Positions 1-5,830 of a stretch of DNA of 12,661 bases are shown piece by piece. This stretch comes from an uncultured Micromonospora sp. (GTDB taxonomy: Bacteria > Actinomycetota > Actinomycetes > Mycobacteriales > Micromonosporaceae). Within the stretch, counting starts at the first letter, position 1. Each line of letters opens with the position of its first letter. The notes below the pieces were generated by a model. It did not search any database, was not told the origin of the DNA, and worked only from the letters and a program-made list of their open reading frames with translations. The stretch spans positions 1 through 12,661 of the forward strand of contig CALGAM010000131.1 in the NCBI GenBank assembly GCA_937951935.1, in the 5' to 3' direction. The translations under genes and the position numbers were made by a program.

Positions 1-1
1 G

Positions 2-268
2 CGCTGCTCCGGTCTCCTGTCCGTGCCGGACCTGCCGTACCCGCGTACGCCGAAAGCCCCGGCGCCGGCCGTCCCCGCGCGGCCCTCGACGGCGACCGCC
101 CCGGTCGGAACGCCCTCCACCGTGGCCCGGGGCACCGCGCCCGCGCCGGCCCGGTCCCGGGCCACCACCAACGGCGAGACCGCCTGGAACGTCCCCACCG
201 GCCACCACATCGGCCGCGCGGGCCGGCTCACCCCCGCCCAGGCTTTCCGTGCCCCTGCCGAGCGCTGA
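2..268 (+). CDS. C-terminal part of a Pro/Ala-rich protein of unknown function (5' end outside window)
   Basis: This frame is open from the first bases of the window to a TGA at 266-268, with nearly all codons ending in G or C, which supports real coding. The visible 88 residues are rich in Pro, Ala, Thr and Arg and look disordered; no domain is recognised. A GTG at 23 could serve as a start but has no Shine-Dalgarno before it, so I treat the gene as running in from the left. The tail RLTPAQAFRAPAER faintly recalls the opening (LTP-x-Q) of DivIVA-domain proteins, which often precede a gene like the next one in Micromonosporaceae; it could be a remnant of one, but this is weak. The next start lies one base after the stop, so the two genes are probably translationally coupled. 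Confidence 0.5.
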   Translation, partial: RCSGLLSVPDLPYPRTPKAPAPAVPARPSTATAPVGTPSTVARGTAPAPARSRATTNGETAWNVPTGHHIGRAGRLTPAQAFRAPAER

Positions 269-269
269 C

Positions 270-659
270 ATGGGCATCGTCGTGCTCCGCGACATGACCG
301 CGCCGACCAGTCGCGACCCCGAACACACCCCCCGACGTCCCACCTGGACCTGCCGCGCCTGCCAGCTCGACTGGCCCTGCGACACCGCCAAGGCCGCGCT
401 GCGGGAGGAGTACCGACTCGACCCCCTGGCGCTGTTCGTCTATCTCGGCATGACGCTGCAGGAAGCAGCCCAGGATCTCTACAAACTGAATCCGAACCCG
501 GGACCGGATCCGGTGGAACTGCACGCCCGGTTCATGGCCTGGGTCCCGGTGACCCGGCTCGTCCGCCGGGCACTCCTGATGCGCGGATTCATCGGCGAGC
601 GCCCCTTCCGGACGTCGGGTCACCGCACCTGGTGGCCGGACACGAACAGCGGCCCGTAG
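270..659 (+). CDS. Small hypothetical protein with C-x2-C-x5-C motif
   Basis: A 129-residue protein of unknown function. Residues 26-37 read WTCRACQLDWPC, giving Cys28, Cys31 and Cys37, then a helical region (about 40-90) with the string LNPNPGPDP and a basic tail. This pattern matches a small family I recall from Micromonosporaceae that databases often leave as hypothetical or mislabel; only three clustered Cys are present, so metal binding is a guess. I chose the ATG at 270 because it follows the upstream TGA by one base. In-frame alternatives are GTG 249 and ATG 294 (MTAPTS...); none has a clear Shine-Dalgarno, and 294 could well be the true start. There is no signal peptide or membrane segment. 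The pairing with the preceding gene suggests a small co-transcribed unit. A link to the downstream NACHT gene is not shown, since 255 bases and repeats separate them. Confidence 0.65.
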   Translation: MGIVVLRDMTAPTSRDPEHTPRRPTWTCRACQLDWPCDTAKAALREEYRLDPLALFVYLGMTLQEAAQDLYKLNPNPGPDPVELHARFMAWVPVTRLVRRALLMRGFIGERPFRTSGHRTWWPDTNSGP

Positions 660-663
660 GGTC

Positions 664-685
664 GGGACCTCCCCGCCCCGGTCCC
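664..685 (+). terminator. Weak hairpin after the Cys-motif gene
   Basis: GGGACC (664-669) pairs with GGTCCC (680-685) around a 10-base C-rich loop, starting five bases after the stop codon at 659. A TTTT run occurs at 697-700, too far downstream for a standard intrinsic terminator. It may be a transcript end, or the larger inverted repeat at 719-775 may do that job. Confidence 0.25.
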
Positions 686-718
686 TCGTGATCGCCTTTT
701 CCCATCCGGTGGCCTGGC

Positions 719-775
719 TGATCGTGGGGTTGTCGCCCGGAGTCAGGGCCGGAAACGGCGACAACTCCACGATCA
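719..775. repeat. 19-bp imperfect inverted repeat in the gap before the NACHT gene
   Basis: Left arm TGATCGTGGGGTTGTCGCC (719-737) and right arm GGCGACAACTCCACGATCA (757-775) are reverse complements with a single mismatch over 19 bp, separated by 19 bases. The arms could fold into a long hairpin in RNA or bind a protein dimer as DNA. There is no T-run after the right arm, so it is not a textbook terminator. The GATC-GTGG-GTTGTCGCC string resembles intergenic repeats I recall from Micromonosporaceae chromosomes, so it may be one copy of a dispersed element; that part is memory, not shown here. No other copy occurs in this window. Confidence 0.7.
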
Positions 776-837
776 ACAGCCGGAAGTGGGTGGAAGACGA
801 TCAGGAATGCGCGAGAACGGGTCGCGTAACCGACTCG

Positions 838-857
838 CGTTCACGGGCGGATGAACG
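838..857. promoter_or_regulatory. Dyad CGTTCA-N8-TGAACG near the NACHT promoter
   Basis: CGTTCA (838-843) and TGAACG (852-857) form a perfect 6-bp inverted repeat spaced by 8 bases. It lies 11 bases upstream of the -10-like TACGAT, which is where a repressor or activator would contact the -35 area. Such a dyad could be an operator; chance occurrence in GC-rich DNA is possible. Confidence 0.3.
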
Positions 858-868
858 TCCACCGGCAC

Positions 869-874
869 TACGAT
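869..874 (+). promoter_or_regulatory. Putative -10 box of the NACHT-LRR gene
   Basis: TACGAT matches the actinobacterial TAnnnT -10 pattern and lies 40 bases before the ATG at 915, giving a predicted leader of roughly 30-35 bases. No good -35 hexamer is found 16-18 bases upstream (about 846-851 reads GGCGGA), so the promoter would be weak or need an activator. Confidence 0.35.
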
Positions 875-888
875 GTCCGTCGCTGTTC

Positions 889-898
889 GTGTCGACAC
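889..898. promoter_or_regulatory. Palindrome GTGTCGACAC in the predicted leader of the NACHT gene
   Basis: A perfect 10-bp palindrome lies between the putative transcription start (about 881) and the ribosome binding site; a second GTCGAC follows at 908-913. An operator just downstream of a start site would block transcription. It contains a SalI-type hexamer, common in this base composition, so the call is tentative. Confidence 0.25.
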
Positions 899-902
899 AC
901 CG

Positions 903-907
903 AAAGG
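903..907 (+). promoter_or_regulatory. Ribosome binding site deciding the NACHT start
   Basis: AAAGG at 903-907 is followed by 7 bases and then ATG at 915. The earlier in-frame ATG at 873 has no Shine-Dalgarno and overlaps the -10-like box, so 915 is preferred. Confidence 0.6.
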
Positions 908-914
908 TCGACGG

Positions 915-3900
915 ATGCCGGTGTTCGAATCCGCGCTGTCCGGGCTGGCGCGGGCGGTGGCGACCCGGGCGGCGCGCCAGTGGCTGGCCGCCCGGCGGGA
1001 TCGCGCCGACAGCTCGCGCGAACTCGCCGACCTGTTGGCCCTGACATTCCGGGACAGACTCGTCCGCCGCAAGGTCGAGCTCCAATTCGAGGGCATCGCG
1101 GCCGACATCGCCGGCCGGGTCGAGCGGCTGTTCGAGGCCGACTCCGTCGACATCCCGGAACACGAGTCGGCCGCCGCGCTCGACGCGGTCACCCGTACCC
1201 TCACGGGCGACGCGCTGACCGACGAGACCCTGTTCGAGGTCGACGCCGACGCCGGCGAACTGGCGAAACGGCTCCGACCGGTGCTCGCCGACCACTGCGC
1301 GGCGGCCGGGTTGGGCGAGGCCGCCGAGCGGCTGGCGATCCGCGTCCTGGAGGACTGCGTCCTCTGCTACGTGCAGGTGGTCCGCCACCTGCCCCAGTTC
1401 CCGAACCGGGCCAGCCAGGAGTTGCTGGCGCGACTGTCCCGGATCTCGGGGGACCTGGCCGAGATCCTCGCCCGACTGCCGGTCACCCCGCCCACCGGGA
1501 CAGCGGTGCCGGACGACGACGCCTTCGTCGCCCGCTACCTGCGGTTCGTTTCGACCCACCACGACCAGCTCGAACTCTTCGGCGTCGACGTGCGCAACTA
1601 CACCCCGGAAACGACGCTGAGCATCGCGTACCTGAGCCTGGCCGTCACCGACGGGGACGGCGGCCGGGCCGGCCGGCGCGCGGCGCGGGACCGGGGCGAC
1701 CTGTCCGGGCGCGGCGCGTTCTTCCGCCGCCCGGACCGGGCCGACGACGGCCACGACGAGCGGACCGGCCTGCGGGTGGAGGCGGCGCTCGGGCGCGGCC
1801 AGCGCATCCTGATCCGGGGTGAGGCCGGGTCGGGCAAGAGCACCCTGCTGCGCTGGCTGGCGGTCACCGCCGCCCGCAACGGCTTCACCGGAGACCTGGA
1901 CGGGTGGAACGGGCGGATCCCGTTCCTGGTCAAGCTGCGCAGCTACGCCGACCGGCCGCTGCCACCGGTGGGGGCCCGGCTCGGCGACGACATCGCCCAG
2001 TTCGCCAGCGAGATGCCCGACGGCCTGGTCGAACGGATCTTCGCCGCCGGACGTGCCCTGCTGCTGGTCGACGGCGTGGACGAACTCGTCCACGCCCAGC
2101 GCGCGATGGTCCGGCAGTGGCTGCGCCGGATTCTCGACCGCCACCCGGACGCGATCGTGGTGGTCACCTCCCGCCCCACCGGGGCGTCGGCCCGGTGGCT
2201 GACCAACGACGGCTTCACCACCGTGATGCTGGAACGGATGAACCCGGCGGACATCGTCGAGTTCGTCCGGCGGTGGCACCGGGCGATCGGCGGGGCCCGG
2301 CACCTGCCGTGTGAGCCGGCCGAACTCCCCCGGTACGAGCGCCGGCTGCTCGCCCGGCTGGACGCCAACCACCACCTGCGCGGGCTGGCCACCAACCCGC
2401 TGATGTGCGCGATGCTCTGCGCGCTGAACCTGGACCGCGGTGACGACCTGCCACACGACCGGATCAGCCTCTACCGCACCGCCCTGGAGATGCTGCTCGA
2501 ACGGCGGGACACCGCCCGGAACGTCCCGTCCTACCGGCGGGTCGGGCTGGGCGCGCAGCACGCGATGCCGCTGTTGCAGGACCTCGCCTGGCGGCTCACC
2601 CTCGGCAACCAGTCCGAGTTGGACGTGGCGCAGGCCCGGGAACACGTACGCCGGAAGCTGGCCACGATTCCGAAGGTGACCGCCGACCCGGACGACGTCT
2701 TCGACCACCTGCTCGAACGCAGCGGCGTGCTCAAGGACGTGGCCGAGGACCGGATCTCCTTCGTCCACCGCACCTTCCAGGAGTACCTGGCCGCGAAGGA
2801 GATCGCCGAGGAGAACTACATCGACGTGCTGGCCGCGCACGCCACCCGGGACATGTGGCGGGAGACCGTCATCATGACCGCCGGGTTGGCCAACAGCGAG
2901 TACCGCCAGCGGCTGATCAACCACCTGCTCGACCGCGCCGGGTCCGCCTCGTCGCGCAAGGCCCGCTGGCTCCGGCTCCTCGCCGGGGCCTGCGTCGAGA
3001 CCGCCCCGGCGCTGACCGTCGACACCCTCGACCGGATCGACGCCAACCTCGCCACACTGGTGCCCCCGCGCAACGCGGCGGAGGCCCGGTCGCTGGCGCT
3101 GGCCGGGGAGCGCGTGCTCCGGCACCTGCCGGACGACCTGGGCACCCTGTCCGACGGCGCGGCGGCGGCCACGGTGGAGACCGCCGCCTTCGTCGGCGGG
3201 CCCGCCGCACTGCGCACGCTCAGCCGGTACGGCCGCGATCCGCGTAGACGGGTGGCCGAGGCGTTGATCCGGGCGGCGAGCTACTTCGAGCCCGAGGAGT
3301 ACGCGCGGCGGGTGGTCGCCGACTCGCCGCTGGACGACGGGTGGATCACCGTGGACGAGTGGACCGCCCCGATGCTGCCCCACCTGCGCCACCTCCACGG
3401 GGTGCGGCTCACGGCGGACGATCCGGCCAGCGTCGTCCACCACCTGCCGGCGGTCCGAGGGCTACAGCTCTACCCGCGCGGCTTCAGGCTCTCCGACCGG
3501 TCCGTCGACCTCGGCTTCCTGCACGACCAGCCCAGTCTGGAAATCCTGGGCATCGGGTGGGCGACCAGTCCGTACCATCTCCCGGAGACCCTGCCCCAGC
3601 TCACCGCACTCGACCTCTGGCTCGGCGGCGATCCGGCGCTGCTGCCCGACCTCGACTGGGTCACCCGGTATCCACGACTCACCCGGCTTTGCCTTTCCAA
3701 TATCGGGCGTGATCCACGCAGCTACGCTCCGCTCGCCGCGCTGACCGCGCTGACCTTCCTCGGCATCGACGGATACGACCGTGACAAACCGGTCCTCGGC
3801 GACACCGGTTTCCTGGCGGACATGCCGAAGCTCGAAAGACTGATGCTCACCGGCTGCACCGATCCCCGGGCACTGGAGCGGATCGCGACCTCGCAGACCG

Positions 3901-4247
3901 AGCTGCGGACCCTCTGGCTCGATCAGTGGAACACGCCGGCTGCGGATCTCGCCCCGGTCGCCGGACTGCCGTTCGAAGGGCTCAGCCTTGGCTGGTGCCC
4001 CGCGCCGCTCGACCTGGAACCGCTGCGCGGTCACCCCACACTCACCTGGCTGAGTCTGCGAGACTGCGCGCATATCGTCGATCTCGCCCCGCTGGCCGAC
4101 GTCCCCGGGCTGACCGACCTGTACCTGTACGAGACGCCGGAGCTGGATCTTGGGCCGCTGGCCGGAAACCGCCGGCTGACGGTCCGGGCCTTCCACGGGC
4201 AGACGTTCCGCAACGCCACCGGGATGCGCATCACGTGGACACGGTGA
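915..4247 (+). CDS. NACHT-LRR STAND NTPase (bacterial NOD-like receptor homologue), candidate anti-phage protein
   Basis: A 1110-residue soluble protein. Residues 1 to about 245 form an alpha-helical N-terminal domain of the NACHT-associated type seen in actinobacteria (opening MPVFESALSGLARAVATRAA). The NACHT NTPase follows: Walker A GEAGSGKST (302-310), Walker B LLLVDGVDEL with Asp386, Asp389 and Glu390, and sensor TSRP (418-421). A winged-helix/helical module carries LATNPLMCAMLC (Thr493-Asn-Pro495) and the hallmark FVHRTFQEYLAAK (616-628). A helical stretch (about 640-820) leads to roughly ten leucine-rich repeats of 22-27 residues from about 823 to the end (for example LTWLSLRDCAHIVDLAPL). 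All nucleotide-binding residues are present, so it should be an active switch ATPase. By analogy with proven bacterial NACHT defence proteins, the LRRs would sense a ligand and the N-terminus would signal after oligomerisation; ligand and effector action are unknown. No TM, TIR, nuclease or protease motif is visible. Its neighbours offer no partner. Alternative roles (developmental or transcriptional STAND regulator) cannot be excluded. Confidence 0.93.
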   Translation: MPVFESALSGLARAVATRAARQWLAARRDRADSSRELADLLALTFRDRLVRRKVELQFEGIAADIAGRVERLFEADSVDIPEHESAAALDAVTRTLTGDALTDETLFEVDADAGELAKRLRPVLADHCAAAGLGEAAERLAIRVLEDCVLCYVQVVRHLPQFPNRASQELLARLSRISGDLAEILARLPVTPPTGTAVPDDDAFVARYLRFVSTHHDQLELFGVDVRNYTPETTLSIAYLSLAVTDGDGGRAGRRAARDRGDLSGRGAFFRRPDRADDGHDERTGLRVEAALGRGQRILIRGEAGSGKSTLLRWLAVTAARNGFTGDLDGWNGRIPFLVKLRSYADRPLPPVGARLGDDIAQFASEMPDGLVERIFAAGRALLLVDGVDELVHAQRAMVRQWLRRILDRHPDAIVVVTSRPTGASARWLTNDGFTTVMLERMNPADIVEFVRRWHRAIGGARHLPCEPAELPRYERRLLARLDANHHLRGLATNPLMCAMLCALNLDRGDDLPHDRISLYRTALEMLLERRDTARNVPSYRRVGLGAQHAMPLLQDLAWRLTLGNQSELDVAQAREHVRRKLATIPKVTADPDDVFDHLLERSGVLKDVAEDRISFVHRTFQEYLAAKEIAEENYIDVLAAHATRDMWRETVIMTAGLANSEYRQRLINHLLDRAGSASSRKARWLRLLAGACVETAPALTVDTLDRIDANLATLVPPRNAAEARSLALAGERVLRHLPDDLGTLSDGAAAATVETAAFVGGPAALRTLSRYGRDPRRRVAEALIRAASYFEPEEYARRVVADSPLDDGWITVDEWTAPMLPHLRHLHGVRLTADDPASVVHHLPAVRGLQLYPRGFRLSDRSVDLGFLHDQPSLEILGIGWATSPYHLPETLPQLTALDLWLGGDPALLPDLDWVTRYPRLTRLCLSNIGRDPRSYAPLAALTALTFLGIDGYDRDKPVLGDTGFLADMPKLERLMLTGCTDPRALERIATSQTELRTLWLDQWNTPAADLAPVAGLPFEGLSLGWCPAPLDLEPLRGHPTLTWLSLRDCAHIVDLAPLADVPGLTDLYLYETPELDLGPLAGNRRLTVRAFHGQTFRNATGMRITWTR

Positions 4248-4278
4248 CCGGCCTGAACGGGCCCCGCGCAGCCCGCTG

Positions 4279-4295
4279 TCGGGGCGGCGCCCCGA
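4279..4295. terminator. Hairpin between the convergent NACHT and mptB genes
   Basis: TCGGGGC (4279-4285), loop GGC, GCCCCGA (4289-4295) is a perfect 7-bp GC stem in the 55-base gap between two converging stop codons. It lacks a T-run on the + strand (AAATC follows), which is usual for actinomycete terminators, and its symmetry would suit both directions. Confidence 0.5.
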
Positions 4296-4302
4296 AATCA
4301 GG

Positions 4303-5817
4303 TCAGTGACGGAAACCGGCGTCGTGCCGCGCGTCCGGTCGACGCGGACGCCCGGCCAGCCGGCGGGCGGCCACCACCACGAGAGCGACCAACCCCGCCA
4401 CCATCGCCAGGGTTCCGGGGAACTTCGTGAACCTGGCCAGGTTCGTCCCGTCCGGCAGGACGAGGAAGGACACCACCGTCGCGGGCACGAGCAACCACCG
4501 GGCCGGCACCGCCGCGACGGCCAGCACCGCCAACGGCCAGACCGCGTACCAGGGATGGAAGACCGGCGCGAGCACGACGGTCGCGGCCAGCGCCAGCCCG
4601 GCACCACGCAGCCGGCCACCGTGCCGGGCCCGCCACCAGACCACGACCAGCAGCACCGCCAGCACACCCAACCCGACGGCGCGGGCGGGCGGCACCACGT
4701 ACCAGTCCGCCCCGAAGGGGCGACCCAGATATCCCAGGGCGAGCCCGACCGCCGTGGGCAGCGAGGTCCACTGCACCGACTCCCCGCTGCTGGCCAGCCC
4801 GCGTACCCAGCCCGGACCGAGGCCGGCCAGCCCGGTCACCGCCAGCGCCGCCGCGACCGTCCCGGCCAACACCACACCGCCGTGCCGGGCCAACGCCCGC
4901 ACCCGGTACTCCCCGGGCAGCGCGGCCAGCATCGCGAACGGCACCACCACCGCCGCGGTGACCTTCACGCTCACCGCGAGCCCCAGCAGCGCCCCGCCGG
5001 CGAGCAGCGGCAACACCCGGCCGGGCCGGTCCAGCACCACCCGCAGCCCGGCGACCACCAGGCCGACCATCAGGGCGTCGTTGTGCGCGCCGGACACCAG
5101 GTGGACCGCCACCAGCGGGCAGGCCAGCACCAGCCAGAGGGCGCGGTCCCGGTCCACGCCGGCGTGCCGGGCCAGGCCCGGCAGGCAGTACGCGGTCAGC
5201 ACCACGCCGAGCAGCGCCGCCAGCCGCAGCAGCGCGACCGTGGCGGCCAGCGACGTGCCGCCGAGCACCGCGGCGGCCCCGGCGACGAGTATGAACAGCG
5301 GCCCGTACGGGGCGGGCGTGTCCCGCCACGTGGGCGACACCGCCTCCAGCCAGGGGCAGCCCGCGCCGGCCACCCCGCCGGCGTAGGGATCCGCCCCGGC
5401 GGCGTAGACCGCGCCCTGGCAGGCGTACGAGTAGACGTCGCGGCTGCCCAGCGGCGGCGCGGCCAGCAGCGGCAGCAGCCAGAGCCCGACCGTGACCAGC
5501 ACCCAGCGGGTCGACGGCACCCGGTGCCGCCCGGCCCACCAGGCGCCCACCAGCAGCGCGGTGCCGGCCAGCCACCCGAGGATGACGAGGGGCCCGTGCG
5601 GCCCCCGCCAGATGCTCACCGGCGTGACCCCGGGCTGCCAGACCGGCAGCACCCCGCCGAGGTACGCGGTCACGGCCAGCACCGCCGCGCCGGCCAGCCC
5701 GCCGTACCGCACCAGCCGCCACCGCGTCGGTCCCTCCCGCACCGCTGTCCGCCCCGCGGGCCCGGTACGCGGTGGGCGCGTCCGCCCCGCCTGCCCCGCC
5801 GTGTTCGTCGACCGCAT
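4303..5817 (-). CDS. mptB: Polyprenol-phosphomannose-dependent alpha-1,6-mannosyltransferase (MptB family)
   Basis: A 504-residue polytopic GT-C membrane enzyme. MptB/MptA proteins add alpha-1,6-linked mannose from polyprenol-phosphomannose to the mannan core of lipomannan and lipoarabinomannan on the outer face of the membrane. Roughly a dozen hydrophobic segments are seen (about 38-56, 77-96, 105-121, 173-190, and onward to 485). The first large loop carries GSRDVYSYACQG with Asp127, the expected GT-C catalytic acid; SGAHNDAL (242-249) and APVFHPWYAVWP (417-428) are family-type motifs. The basic, disordered N-terminus (1-35) is cytoplasmic. The ATG at 5817 is chosen because it lies 13 bases after the stop of the upstream gene with GAGG (5832-5829) overlapping that TGA; the longer reading to 6042 only overlaps its neighbour. 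It is last in the leftward operon. MptB versus the MptA paralogue is not certain. Confidence 0.85.
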   Translation of the reverse strand: MRSTNTAGQAGRTRPPRTGPAGRTAVREGPTRWRLVRYGGLAGAAVLAVTAYLGGVLPVWQPGVTPVSIWRGPHGPLVILGWLAGTALLVGAWWAGRHRVPSTRWVLVTVGLWLLPLLAAPPLGSRDVYSYACQGAVYAAGADPYAGGVAGAGCPWLEAVSPTWRDTPAPYGPLFILVAGAAAVLGGTSLAATVALLRLAALLGVVLTAYCLPGLARHAGVDRDRALWLVLACPLVAVHLVSGAHNDALMVGLVVAGLRVVLDRPGRVLPLLAGGALLGLAVSVKVTAAVVVPFAMLAALPGEYRVRALARHGGVVLAGTVAAALAVTGLAGLGPGWVRGLASSGESVQWTSLPTAVGLALGYLGRPFGADWYVVPPARAVGLGVLAVLLVVVWWRARHGGRLRGAGLALAATVVLAPVFHPWYAVWPLAVLAVAAVPARWLLVPATVVSFLVLPDGTNLARFTKFPGTLAMVAGLVALVVVAARRLAGRPRRPDARHDAGFRH

Positions 5818-5830
5818 CCGTCCGTCCGCC

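Noticed and set aside
270..659. Cys-motif protein as a zinc-ribbon regulator of the NACHT gene
   Set aside because: Only three clustered Cys are seen, no helix-turn-helix is recognisable, and nothing ties it to the downstream promoter.
719..775. Inverted repeat as a CRISPR or intrinsic terminator
   Set aside because: There is only one inverted pair, no direct repeats with spacers, and no T-run after the stem.
873..917. Earlier in-frame ATG at 873 as the NACHT start
   Set aside because: There is no Shine-Dalgarno, and the codon overlaps the TACGAT -10-like box; the ATG at 915 has AAAGG at a 7-base spacing.
801..3443. 880-codon open frame on the minus strand across the NACHT gene
   Set aside because: It is antisense to clear NACHT motifs, its protein is low-complexity Val/Gly/Gln/Asp-rich with no domain, and long antisense frames are expected at this GC content.
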